The position numbers and the translations under genes are program-made. The notes beneath the pieces were generated by a model that did not search any database, was not told the DNA's origin, and worked only from the letters and a program-made list of their open reading frames with translations. A stretch of DNA of 64,000 nt from assembly GCA_963921195.1 (NCBI GenBank), contig OY992537.1:74840894-74904893 (forward strand), read 5' to 3'. This DNA is from Pegoplata infirma (Eukaryota > Arthropoda > Insecta > Diptera > Anthomyiidae). This document shows, piece by piece, positions 22,048 to 33,379 of the stretch (within the stretch, counting starts at the first letter, position 1; each line of letters opens with the position of its first letter).

Positions 22048-23320
22048 ATAAAAAAAAAAAAATAAAAAAATATGGATAAATGTTCAAACACAAATTTCTC
22101 CAAAACTGAACTACATATCTAACAATTTTTAAATGCTATATTTTATAAAAATCCAGTCCTGAAATGTGGCACCAATGCAATAATATCTAATAATAGAGCC
22201 GCGAAAGTGTTAAATAAACAGATTTTAATTTTTTACAATTTTTGAGACATTTTTGTATAGAAAGTTTTAAGATTCTGAAAATCTTTTTAATAGCAAAATT
22301 CAGATTGTTCTTCATTTAAAAAAAAATCTCAGATTCTAATAAATTTTTTCTATAGAAAAACTCGCAGATTCTGAGATTTTTTTCTACTGAAAAGTTTTAG
22401 ATTCTGTGATATTTTTTTGAAAGAAAATTTTCAAATTCTAAAGCATTTTTTCTGTAGAAAAATTCTGAGTTTTCAAAAAAAAATTTTGGATGGTCTAAGG
22501 GCCAGTATTGGAGATATCGATTAAATTAATTTTAGGTTTAAACGGAGTTTAAACTACAAATTCTGTTTTTAAATTGAGGTTAATTAACCTAAGGTATAGA
22601 AACGTTAACAAAAAACCGCTGATATTTAAACTTACTCGTTAGTGTTGCCATGTTTTAATATTTTACTGGAACAATTGTGCAATGATGGCAACTTTTCTAA
22701 TTGGAATTGCAATGTTTAGTATGGCAATACCACCTTAATTGATGTTTGTTAAACTTGAACTCAAGAACAGAATGTTTGATTAAACTTAATTTTAATTTAA
22801 TAAAGTTTATCATTCAATTTTAATTTAACCGATTCGTTAAAAACTCACCCTAAAACATTTTTTCTTTACAAATTAAAAAAAAAATTAAACCGGCATTTAA
22901 AATCCTGCTGATGATAACACTAACTCGAGTGCTTGAAACCGTTATGAGAATACCAGAAATGTCTACAATTTTTAGAAATTAAATTTTTCTTCTGCATTTT
23001 TTTTGAACTTAAAACCTTATAAGAAATATAATTAGAGCCCGGAAAAATTTAGTTGGGCCTCCTCCCTTTCCAAATTTCTGGATACGTCCTACAATACAAA
23101 AAATCATGTTTTAATGACCACTACTTCAGGAGATAGAAAAAGTACAAAAGTACACTTGTTTAGAATTAAAACTATTTAATAAATTCAAAAAAAATATTGT
23201 AAAACTAGCAAAAAATTGGTTAAAATTAGCAAAAAAAACTGTAGTTTTGGACGTTGCAAAAATTTTGGTAATATTAGCAAAACCATTTTGCTAATCAAAA
23301 AATTAGGAAAAAATGGTAAA
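22048..23320. other. Interval of degenerate and dispersed repeats, no gene
   Basis: It contains AGATTCT-type degenerate repeats (22245-22490), a stretch with AATTTTAATTTAA words and a dispersed repeat (22888-23045, copy at 7940-8095). It ends with CAGAAATTTGG-like text near 23080 resembling the hAT terminus at 48470. A half copy of the small palindrome at 61493 appears at 23740-23770 (GTTTACATCATTGGATTTTC), inside the next element. Confidence 0.45.
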
Positions 23321-24104
23321 ATTACAGGCACCCTGAAAAATGGCCCCAATGCAAAATGGCCCCAACGCCAAAAATGAAAAATGGCCCCAGTTTTGGGGTC
23401 TTTTTGAAAATGAAAATTCACCCCACTTTGAAATATGAAATATGGCCCCAATTCTGTGTGAAAAAATGCCCCAAAAATTTAGAACCATTTTTCTGAAAAT
23501 GAAAAAGGCCCCAAATTGCAATATGAAAAATGACCCCACAAAAAACATGTATTTTTTCCAAACCATTATAAATAAATTTTTCATTCAGTCAATTTCATTT
23601 CAGTCAATAATTATAAATTGCAATTAATAATTATAAATTTAAAATAACTCAAAATGAAATTATTTTTTTAATTAAAACTTTTGAGTTGTGTTAACGACCT
23701 GAAAGATATTATTAACGCTTTCGGGCTGTTGCTTATGGTGGGTTTACATCATTGGATTTTCGGTATGATTTTATTTTGGCACCCATTATAGTTCTCATGA
23801 ATATTCATACACTCAAAAAAACAAGTTTGTAAAATTACAAGCAAAAGGTCTTGTAATTCTATTTTACTAATATTTTTGTCTATTTACAAAAATTCTTGTA
23901 TTTTTAATAAAACAAAAGCTACCGTGAGCTTTGTAATTTTACTATAATATGTTTGTAAATTTATTTAACAATTTTTTTAGGTAAATTAACAAAAAAAATA
24001 ATTATTTGACAAATTAAAAAAAAATTACAAGGTGTTTAGTTGTTTTACACAAGAAAATTGTAATTGTACAACAACATTTTATTTGATAGTATTTAGTCTT
24101 TCTA

Positions 24105-24894
24105 CACTCAAAATAATTACTCTGTTAAACACTCTGTAAAATGACTGTAATCTCAATTCGACAAATATTTGACAAAGTTATCTGTCGAAATACAGATTTT
24201 AAGAAAATTGTATTTTCTTGTGACCAAAAAACAAAATTTTATCTGTAATTTTACTTTTTACTTTGTAATCTCTATTTTACAGATAATAAACAGTTTTTTT
24301 GTTAAAATACGAATTTTAGAAAAATACTTTGTTTTTTTCTCGTAACCAAAATACTAAATTTCATTTGTAATTTTACTTATTGCTCTGTAAAAAAAAATCA
24401 CTTCAAAAAACTAAACCCCCTTTAAAAAGTGTCTTAAATTACAATAACTGGTAATTTTACGAGGATGACGTGTAAAATTGGAGTTACTTGTTAAAAACTC
24501 ATAATATTCACAAAAATAAAAAATTAAATTTGGAAGCATTAAAGCGGTAAAATTTAACAAAATTTTAATGCATTTGAAGCAGAGAAGTTTTACTCATAAA
24601 ATCGATTTAACTAAAACTTTGTAAATTTACAGAGTTTTTTTTTGTAAAATTTTGAACTCATAAAATGCATTTAACTCAAACTTTGTAAATTTACAGAGCT
24701 TTTTTGGTAAAATTCTTTTCCGTTTTATCAATATTTTACAGATAATTCTATAAATTTACATTTTTTTTATCGAAATCATTTTACAGAGTTTTCTTCGTAA
24801 AATAACAAAAAATCTTGCTGGTTGGAAATCTATGGTATTTTCTGCTGGATCAGCTGAGTATCTCTGTAATTTAACAGAGTGCTTATTTTGAGTG
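24105..24894 (+). mobile_element. TA-inserted element, family T-b, copy 2, with empty site
   Basis: The ends are CACTCAAAATAATTACTC and, reverse-complemented, CACTCAAAATAAGCACTC, flanked by TA. The sister host element at 35893-37515 is uninterrupted here: TAGTCTTTTTACCAAAA against TAGTCTTTCTA[insert]TACCAAAA. This fixes both ends and the TA target. It is an inverted copy of 8805-9623, full of ACTCTGTAA and TTACAGAG words. Confidence 0.9.
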
Positions 24895-25719
24895 TACCAA
24901 AAAATGTTTTATTACAAACAATTTTTTTTTCAAGATTTTTAGTTTACAAGGTTTTCAGTATTTTGACACAAAAAAATGTAATTAAACAAAAATTTGTATT
25001 AAAAAATAATTATGCAACAAAAGGAGACGCAAAAATTTTCTAAGTCCATATTTTGTTAAAAATTATTTTTTATAAATAAAAAATTATAAAAAAATTTTGA
25101 AAATTTTTTAAGTTCCGGATACAAACATTTTTCAATTAGTTAGTTAGTAAGCTTTATCAAAAAAATTGAATATCAAGACAATTTTTTGGTAACTTGCTTT
25201 AAGTAAAATACCACAATTTTTATATGTTTTTACTATATTATTGTTCTAGTTTTTTTGTTTGAATTTTTACCATTTTTTGGTAATTTTACCATATTTTTTT
25301 GGTACTTTCTTTTTAAATCTGGCACTAAAATGTCAATCAAAAGCTGTCAATTATGAAAAATTAAGTTTTTTCTTATTTTATCAGGTACTTAAACGTCCAA
25401 TCTACAATATCCAAAGTTTTTTTTATAATTTTTTAAAAATACTTGCTAAAATAATTAAAAATTCGAAAAAAACGTAATTTTTTTGACTAGTTTTTCTTGA
25501 AAATATAATAAATTTCTTGTGTAGCCTCCTTCGCAATTCTCATATGTTCTACTTAAGAAAAACGAAATTCCGAAAAAAAAAAACTAAAAAAGTGCAGTGT
25601 TATACTCGAAAAAGTTTGTTAAAAGTGTTCAAGTGGAAAAAAAAAAATCATTTCAGGTTGTTAAAGTGCTACTCCAGCTGCCGAAGAAGGAAAAATAAGA
25701 TGCACCAATGGAAAAAACC

Positions 25720-26150
25720 TTTAAATTTACAAAACAAATATGTAAATATACCAAATTTTTTGTAAATTTACAAAACAAATATGAAAGTTTAGAAAACAAA
25801 ATTGTATACTTACAGAAAAAGTTGTAATTTTACAAAAATGAAGTAGAAAATGCAAAAACAATATTGTAAATTTACAAATTATTTGGTTAAACTACTGTTT
25901 TTACGGCAAAAAAATAAGAAAAAATGGTATATTTACAATAAAAATTGTAAATTTACCACTTTTTACTATAAATATACAAGTTTTTTGCCATAAAAAACTG
26001 TAGTTAAACCAAACAATTTGTAAATTTACAATTTTATTTTTTGATTTTCTACTTTATTTCGTAAATTTACAACTTTTTTTGTAAGTCTACAATAATATTT
26101 TACAAAAAAAAAATTGTAAATTTACACTTTCTCCCCGTAATTTTTTGTTA
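25720..26150. repeat. Long imperfect palindrome inside T-c element
   Basis: GGTTAAACTACTG...GGCAAAAAA at 25883 pairs with TTTTTTGCC...GTAGTTAAACC ending near 26010. Outward, TTTGTAAATTTAC words pair further. It is followed by two strong short stems, CCCCGTAAcattTTACGGGG-like at about 26171-26188 and CCCCGTAAAATCACGGGG at 26219-26236. The sister copy keeps the same fold at about 37060-37490. Confidence 0.7.
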
Positions 26151-26430
26151 AATCAATTTACAAATTATCCCCGTAACATTACGGGGATTCTTGCTAGTAC
26201 ATATTTTACAAAACCTGCCCCGTAAAATCACGGGGATTGTATGTCATTTTACAAACTTTTTTTTTTGAGTGTATCTTAAAAGCACCCGTGTAAGTTCTTC
26301 CATATAATTAAGTGAACTTAAACAAAGGTAAAAAATATATTCTATTTTATCAACCCACTCGAAGAAGTAGGAATCAATTATATTCTTTGATGACTTAGCA
26401 ATAATAAATATTTCTTTTGAAAAACTTTCA

Positions 26431-26570
26431 AAGCATATAGGTGTGATGAAAGCGCCGCAGGCGAAAAATTTTTACAAGAGATTTTAACAAAAAAATCGCG
26501 CGATTTTCAAAAACATAACAAATATTTCAAAAGAAATATTTGTTATCGCTTTCATCACACCTATATGCTT
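26431..26570. mobile_element. Hairpin MITE (AAGCATATAGG ends)
   Basis: A perfect inverted repeat of at least 24 bp begins AAGCATATAGGTGTGATGAA and ends mirrored at 26570. The centre has a second palindrome, AAATATTTCAAAAGAAATATTT. Target duplication not resolved. No gene. Confidence 0.65.
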
Positions 26571-27469
26571 TTAAAGTTTAACAAAAATAAAATAATTAAC
26601 TTAAATAACGCGGAAATAAAATTTAAGTAGGTTTTTATAATACCGAAAGACCAACGGACCTCAGAGTCCATGTGTGCTGACGTAAAATTAACATTTGAAA
26701 TAATCAATCCAAGTTCCTTCCTACTTTTTGTTTTGGCACTTCAGATTTTAGTTTTGTTGTATGAAAAATCACATAAAAAAATATTGAAACATAAAGTACT
26801 GCTGCCCAAAAAAAAACTTTATTTTGCGATGAGGGTGGGTTTAATGTTTGTTATCCCTAAGTCCGACCTAAGGCCGGATCGCAGAAAAACTTTAAAGCAA
26901 AAAAAAATTTTCACAGAGATTTTGTACTCATATTAATAAATGCATGCCAATTGTTAAAAGTCTTAATTTAAATTTGACGGGGATTATGTGGAAATAATTT
27001 TACTATTTTGATTAAATTTGGGGCCATTATTCATTCTGCAAAATAACCCCAAATCAAGAAATGAAAAATGGCCCTAATAATTTTGGGGTCATATTAAAAT
27101 GAAAAATGGCCCCAAAATTAATAGGAAAAATTACCCCAAATATCTAGGAAAAATGACCCCAAATTTTCGTGTTGTTGTACTCCATATAAAAATTTGGGGC
27201 CATTTTTCATTTTCGTTTTGGGGCCATTTGGCATTGGGGTCATTTTTTATGGTGCCTAAATTACAAGAATACCATTTGATTTTTGTAAAAAATAAACCTT
27301 GTAAAATTATCAAAAAATATTGTTAAATTACCAAAGAAAAAAAATGGTAAAATTGAAATAGCTAAAAAAATTGTAATTTGGTCAAAAACAAGTTTTATTT
27401 AGTAAATTTTTTTTTGTCATATATTCACATATGTCAGCAGTCGAATTAAAGCATTTTGTATGTTTAGGT

Positions 27470-27795
27470 TATGTTGAATGTACTAAAATTTTTGAGGTGT
27501 CCTTACATTTTCGTTCATAACTTTTGAACCGCTGAACCGATATCGCTCAAATGCAATACCAAACTTCTCGGGAGAACTTCCAATAAATATATTAAGTTTC
27601 AGTCATATCTGTGTAGTATTTTGGACTTGATCACCATTTCCACAGACAGACGGACAGACGAACATCGCTAGAATGTCTTAAAATCGATCGGGGATCATGA
27701 ATATATATTCTTTATGGGGTCCCAAACCGATATTTCGATGAGTTACAAACGGAATGACAAACTTATATATACCCTCTATCACTAAGTGTAGTGTA
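27470..27795 (+). repeat. R-family repeat, partial copy 3
   Basis: GAACCGCTGAACCGATATCG, then CAGACAGACGGACAGACG, then GATCGGGGATCATGAATATA and GGGGTCCCAAACCGATATTTC, ending ACCCTCTATCACTAAGTG. It preserves the uninterrupted site for FB-A: ATGAATATATATTCTTTATG against the split copy at 30660/31968. Confidence 0.6.
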
Positions 27796-28310
27796 TAAAA
27801 ATAAAAAGTGTTACCATTTCTTTAAGGAAAATACTAATATTTTTGCTAAAATTATAGTAAAATAAAAAAAAAACAAGCAGGAAAATATAGTAAAAATACC
27901 AAAAAATTTTCGTATTTTACCAATAGTAAATTATCAAAAGGTTCTGTAAATATAAAATTTTTACAATTTTTTTTTGCTAAAGTTTGGTTGATGTAAATTA
28001 CAACACCTTTTACGAATATTTTGACTAAGTTATTTTTTTGAGTGTAAGTACTGTTTTCAAAATATTCTTTTCGATGGCTGAATTTTAGTTTAAAGAGTAA
28101 AATTTTTATCCTTTTTGCCCCATTAAAATCGAAATTTACATTAGGTACTTTTTGGAATGTTCCAAATTTTAAGTTCCTAGTTCACTTTTTAAACTTTTCA
28201 CCCTCTTAAAATCAGAGTTACTAACAACAACATTTTTTGAGAATATTTTTTCTGCTAAAGGATCCTACATTCCAAATTTTAGAATTCCAGGACCATTATT
28301 GCAGATAATA
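27796..28310. other. Interval with one orphan element end
   Basis: TTTTTTTGAGTGTA at 28033-28046 looks like the right end of a CACTCAAA element, but no convincing left end was found (CACTTGTTTAG near 23150 is the only candidate). No gene. Confidence 0.4.
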
Positions 28311-28811
28311 CACTCAAAAAAATTTGTAAAATGACAAGAAAAACTTGGAACTTTTATTTTTTGCTACCTCCTATTTGACAAGAATTTCTTGTAATTTTAC
28401 AAGCTTTTTGCCAATAATTTTGTAATTTCAAAAGCTTTTTACCAGTAAAATTGTAAATTTACAATTTTTTTGACGAGATAAAACTTACAAGTAGGTCTCG
28501 TGATCTTACCAAATTTTTTGCTGCCTCCTATTTTACGAGAATTCCTAGTAAAAATTACGAGCTTTTTTAATTTTACAAGCTTTTTACTAATAAAATGGTA
28601 AATTTATAAATTTTTTGGCAAAATAAATCTTACAAGAAATTCTCGTAAACTTAGTAAATTTTTTTTGGAAAAAAAATTGGAAATTTGTAAAATTACAAAA
28701 AGAAATTAAATTTCGATCGAAAATTTTTTGTTAAAAAACAAGGAAAACGTTAAAAATTTGTAAAATGGGATTACGAGTTTTTCTATTAATTTGACAAGGT
28801 TTTTTTGTGTG
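28311..28811 (+). mobile_element. TA-inserted element, family T-d, copy 1
   Basis: The ends are CACTCAAAAAAATTTG and, reverse-complemented, CACACAAAAAAACCTTG, flanked by TA. It is nearly co-linear with 60873-61402, sharing GACAAGAATTTCTTGTAATT and AAAATTGTAAATTTACAATT. AAGCTTTTTACC repeats recur. No gene. Confidence 0.8.
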
Positions 28812-28813
28812 TA

Positions 28814-29457
28814 CAAAAGGTAACAAGGTAAAGTTTTTGTCCTTTTGAATTTCCAAAACCCAATTTTAATGGGATTGTGACACTTTCTATTTTTTGTACT
28901 CCATTAAGATTTACCGCATTACCGACGTGGCTTGGGGTCTGGGATGGTGTGTGATTAGTATGTCAGTCAGTCATGAGTTACTGATGACTGACGTTATAGC
29001 TTTATAAATATAGCTATAAATAGATGTAAGGGATATACTAGTGTTTATTTCATTTATAAATGCTTAAGAAAAAATCTTGAAACAAAAATAATTGAAAAAA
29101 ATAAAATTTCATTAAAATAATAAAATTTAAATAAAACCTTGATTTAAAAAAAAAAAATCTAAAAAGATGAGCGCGTAACACAAATTGTTTATAACTTTTA
29201 CGTGATTCTCTAAAAGTTAGAGTTATTTTGAAAATACGAGTCTATCACAAGAGAGACTGCCCCTGTAAGTAATTGTGCGTTGGTCAACAAGTTTTTTTGG
29301 TTATGTTTTGCACCCATTTATTTGTTTCATCAGCTATTTGTTGCAACGAGTTTCTTTAAGAATTTTAACTGCTGATTAAATTTGCATCTTTAGAATATTG
29401 CAATTTTTAATGAAATATTTAGCATACCACACCTTGGTAACAGCAAACTATTTTACA
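28814..29457. other. Interval without a recognisable gene
   Basis: It contains TAGTATGTCAGTCAGTCATG and related CAGT/GACT words, with no open frame of note. Confidence 0.4.
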
Positions 29458-29459
29458 TA

Positions 29460-30476
29460 TGAGGCATTCCACACCAAATGCTTCGCTACAAAAAAACATG
29501 TGTCCCGTGAATTTCTGAATAGGTTGTATAAATAGCCCTATATGTTACTAAGAAAATTGCGTTTTAGTTTTTCAAAAACTGGCCTGAGGAGGCGTGGTCA
29601 AATATTGGAAAAATTTTAAAATTTGTGTCGTGTTACGTTGTTTAAATATTTATCAAATTAAAACGGAATGCACCACAATCTCAAAAATTTACATTTTTAA
29701 ATAGTTTTGTATGGGCTATCGACTAAAATTTTTTTCTTTCGAAAATTTTCAGATCTCGTTCTAAAATTTCCCATTTTTGAAAAAAATTAATTTATCAAAA
29801 ATCCGGCCACTGTTTTTTAAAAGTTTAGATGTTTGTCTATCCACACATAAAAAATTCAGACATGTGTTTTTCGTTTTTTTTTTCGAAAAATCCCATTTGA
29901 CTATTAAACTTCATAACAATTTTGTAATTTGCTTATATTTTCTTGTTTCAATGTAGCGGATGAGTATTAAATATTTTCATAAATGTTACTCATACGCTCT
30001 GTTGAAACAAGAACATACAAGCAAATTACTAAATTGTTATGAAATTCAAAATTCAAATGCGATTTTATAGAAAAAAAAGAAAAACGCGTGTCCCAATTTT
30101 TTTGTGAGGATGGACAAACATCTAAACTTAAAAAAAAATTAAAAAAAAATGCCGGATTTTTAATAAATTGAAAAGGAAATTTTCAGAACGGGCTCTGAAA
30201 ATTTTCCAAAAAAAAAAAAATATATACTATATAAGAATGTAAATTTTTAACATTTTGGTGTATTCCGTTTTAATTTGATAAATATTTAAACAAGGCAACT
30301 TGACACAAATTTTAAAATTTTTCCAATATTTGACCATGCCTCCTTAGCTCGGTTTTTGTAAAATTGAAAAACAAAAACGCAATTTTCTTAGTTGCATATA
30401 GGGCTATCCACACAACCTATTCCAAAATTTACGGTACACATATTTTTTCGCTGGACATTTGGTGTGAAATGCCTCA
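29460..30476. mobile_element. Fold-back element FB-B, copy 1 (TA insertion)
   Basis: The ends TGAGGCATTCCACACCAAAT and their complement at 30457-30476 are flanked by TA. The inverted match runs through nearly the whole 1 kb: GGCGTGGTCAAATATTGG and AAATATTTATCAAATTAAAA on one arm pair with CCAATATTTGACCATGCC and TTTTAATTTGATAAATATTT on the other. The centre repeats TATTTTCTTGTTTCAA in both orientations. No gene. A shorter copy is at 39437-40108. Confidence 0.85.
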
Positions 30477-30584
30477 TATATTAACTTACTTTGTCGACAA
30501 ATGAATATTGCGCTAAACAAAAAAGCAAAAAATAAAACTGAGACCGCAAAATCATGTAATCATAGTGCATTCATAGCTCTTTTA

Positions 30585-32545
30585 TACCCTCCACTCTAGT
30601 GATATAGGGTAACTATAAGTTTGTCATTTCGTTTGTAACACATCGAAATATTAGTCTAAGACCCCATAAAGTATATGAGCAAATCCATGGGAAATTTAAC
30701 TGACGGATCACCGATTATTTTTGGTTATTAGAAAGAGCTTCGAAAATAATTAAAAACCGTTATATTTTGGATCAATACTTTGGAAGATATGGGCGTTTAA
30801 AAAAGCGCTTTTTAGACAATATTGACTTTTAGACAGTTTGTTAACATTTTTGTACTCGGAAATCGTAAGCCGTATGAAAAAACTTATGAAGATTTAAATT
30901 TTTTTTTAAAATATATTTTTTTTTTTTTAATTTCAACAAAAAATTTTGAAAACAATATTTGAATGTCCTTTTTTCCTGGGAAGGACACCATGGATTTCCA
31001 AAAGCAGAATTTAGTTTTAAAGTTAAGAATGCACTTTTAACGCTGTTAAAATTTCAGAGAGGTGTTTTTTCGTATTGTTGAGCAATAAATTTTCAAAGTT
31101 TGTTAGAGAGCCAAATATTTGAATTTTTTCAAAATTTTGGCAAAAAATCAAATAGTTGGCTTTAGACAGTTTTCTTGGGATTTTTAACTCGGAAACCGTT
31201 AGTTGTACGAAAAAACTTTCTGTGACAATATTGTTGATAAAATTATGGAGATTTTAAATTTAGAAATAAAAAAAAATTTCAAAAGATATTTAACAAAAAA
31301 TTTTTAAAACAGAATTGGAATGTCCTTTTGTCCTATCAAGGGCAACATGGATTTCCAAAAACTAAATTTTTTGTTAAAGTTTAGAATGTCCGTTTAACGC
31401 TGTTAAAATTTCAAGGAGGTGTTGTTTGCGTTGTCGAGCAATAAATTTTTAAAGTTGGTGAAAAGCTAAATTTTTGAATTTTTGCCAAAATTTTGAAAAG
31501 AGTCAAATATTTGGCGATTTAACAAACTTTAAAAATTTATTGCTCAACAATACAAAAAAAAAAACACCTATCTGAAAATTTTACAGCATTAAAAGGACAT
31601 TCTAAGCTTTAAGATAACATTTTGATTTTGGAAACCCACGGTGTCCTTTCCAGGAAAAAAAGGACATTCAAATATGGTTTTCAAACATTTTTTTTTGAAA
31701 TTTAAAAAAAAAAATTGTTTCTAAATTTTAAATCTTCTTAATTTTATGTACAATATTGTTTTTATAAGTTTTTTTGTACGACTTACTAACTGTCTAAAAG
31801 TCAACATTGTCAAAAAAGCGCTTTTTTAAACGCCCATATCTTTCAAAGTGTTGATCCAAAAAAAAAAAAAATATGGGTTTTAACCATTTACGAAGCTTTA
31901 TAAAATAAGCAAAAATAAACACAATTGGGGATCTGTCAGTTAAAATTCCCATGGGTTTGCTCATATATATTCATAATCCTCGATCGATTTTAATTCGATC
32001 TAGAGATGTCCGTCCATCTGTTAAAAACACACTAACTTTTGCAAGACTGTTTGACATTTACCTGATCAGGTTGGTATTACAATTCAGCAAAATTGGTTCA
32101 GTACTTCAAAAGTTATAAGAAAAATAGTGAATTTCGGCAAGGGTTTTTCGCAAATTTACGGAATAAAAAACACGTTTAGTTTCGAAAGCAATTCTGAGGC
32201 TACTAAAGCTTGGCATATATATTTGTCGTTTCCATGATCTGGTCGGTGTTGAATTTCGGACCGTAGATTACAGATTGGTTCCACACTAAATTCACATGTT
32301 GAAAACCCGTTAAACATTTTTGAAAAATATTGGTAAGTCAGAAAAATTTTTCACAGCGTATTTTTGTCACTCGAAAATATTTTTACAAAATTTCTAAAAA
32401 AAGGTTTTTACACAAAATAAAATATTTCTAATGAAAAATGTTATTTTTTCACTTTAGAAAATTTACTATCACTTAAAAAGGGCATTGTGAAGGGTATTCA
32501 TAGATTCGGCCAAGTCGAATTTAACTTTTCCACTTGTTTTTCGTT
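30585..32545 (-). repeat. R-family repeat, copy 4, split by FB-A
   Basis: The left part is TATACCCTCCACTCTAGTG...GACCCCATAAAG and the right part is CGATCGATTTTAATTCGATC...GAAGGGTATTCATAGATTCG and GGCCAAGTCGAAT. Together they form one R copy in reverse. It ends at a hairpin ATTCGGCCAAGTCGAAT. No coding sequence. Confidence 0.65.
30674..31965. mobile_element. Fold-back element FB-A, full copy
   Basis: The ends TATGAGCAAATCCATGGG and CCCATGGGTTTGCTCATA are mirrored. Both arms carry ATATGGGCGTTTAAAAAAGC / GCTTTTTTAAACGCCCATAT, TTCGTACGAC-type blocks, AAAGGACATTC and GTTAAAATTTCAGAGAGGTG or its complement, so nearly all 1.3 kb is inverted repeat with some inner repetition. It inserted in TATA of an R repeat; the empty version is at about 27695-27725. 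No protein. Confidence 0.8.
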
Positions 32546-32818
32546 GTATTTTCAATTGCATCATAATGAAAAATTGTGACTTGTTAAAATTCACGGTTTC
32601 TTTATACAATATAAGCCATTTTTGCAAAACATCATGATTAAGTATTGTTTAGGTTTTGTTAACCCTGCTGTTAGGTTAGAAAAAACTTACGGATGTTAGG
32701 TTAGTGGACCATTTGGTCCATACTTAATATTCAAACAAAATAACAATTTAATATTATATTTGTATATATTTTGGATCATTTCTACCTAAATACGATTATT
32801 TTAAGCTTAACTCAACGT

Positions 32819-33344
32819 TAGAGATGGGTGCGTGAGTGAATTTTGGGTCACGCTCACGCAAGAAATATTATAATCGCTCATGAATCACTTACTCGATTTT
32901 TTTCTTTACTCACGCTCACTTACTACTCACGTCAATAAAACTAAAATAAGTAACGATCATGCATGACTCACGTGATTCATAATTACGCTCACCCCAATTC
33001 ACGCAATATTCACTTTCAAATACACAATTTTAAGGAAATTAAAAAAAAAAAAAATTTCATATATTAGCAGGCCGTTAATTTGAATTTTAACTGATTGCTA
33101 AACGAAAAATTAAAATAAAACTATAAATAAAACTGAAAACGATACAAAAAAATTATATTGAATCACGCAAGAAAAATGGCACTCACGCAAAAATTAGGCT
33201 CGATTTCTAATCACTCACACATAAAAGTTTTGGAATCACACTCACTCAAGCATGATTCTCGTAATTAACTAGACTTTCGCTCGAGCGTGAGTCACGCGTG
33301 ATTCACGAGAACCACGCAAATCACGTGACCAGCACCCATCTCTA
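32819..33344. mobile_element. hAT-type MITE in piggyBac
   Basis: The ends TAGAGATGGGTGC and GCACCCATCTCTA are mirrored. The flanking 8-mers CTCAACGT and CTCAACAC match at 6 of 8. Short CACG/CGTG words (TCACGCTCACGC, ACTCACGTCA) fill both ends. No gene. Confidence 0.8.
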
Positions 33345-33379
33345 CTCAACACAGCTAATGTAAACATTTGTTGAAGGAT

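Larger units (their letters stand above)
23810..26271 (+). mobile_element. TA-inserted element, family T-c, copy 1
   Basis: The ends are CACTCAAAAAAACAAGTTTG and, reverse-complemented, CACTCAAAAAAAAAAGTTTG, flanked by TA (23808, 26272). It is a close relative of 35893-37515, for example CTCCAGCTGCCGAAGAAGG at 25673 and 36864. The T-b element at 24105-24894 interrupts it. No transposase is recognised, although a conserved, less A+T-rich block lies at about 25590-25710. Confidence 0.85.
23326..27256. mobile_element. GGCACC-ended element with GGCCCC repeats, outer layer of a nest
   Basis: The left end AGGCACCCTGAAAAATGG and the right end, reverse-complemented, AGGCACCATAAAAAATGA carry runs of AAAATGGCCCC and CAATGC. 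The flanks are AAAATTAC (23318-23325) and TAAATTAC (27257-27264), 7 of 8 bases, suggesting an 8-bp duplication. It contains the element at 23810-26271 and the hairpin MITE at 26431-26570. Open frames through the GGCCCC repeats look like repeat products. Superfamily uncertain, possibly hAT-like. Confidence 0.6.

Noticed and set aside
23185..23627. Overlapping open frames on both strands in the GGCCCC repeats
   Set aside because: They repeat W-G-H-F and G-A-I-F units produced by AAAATGGCCCC repeats; all frames are open because of the repeat, not selection.
26670..26936. 88-residue open frame starting MCADVKLTF in the GGCACC-ended element
   Set aside because: No recognised motif or neighbour; Lys/Leu/Phe-rich composition follows the A+T bias. 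A real gene cannot be excluded but is not supported.
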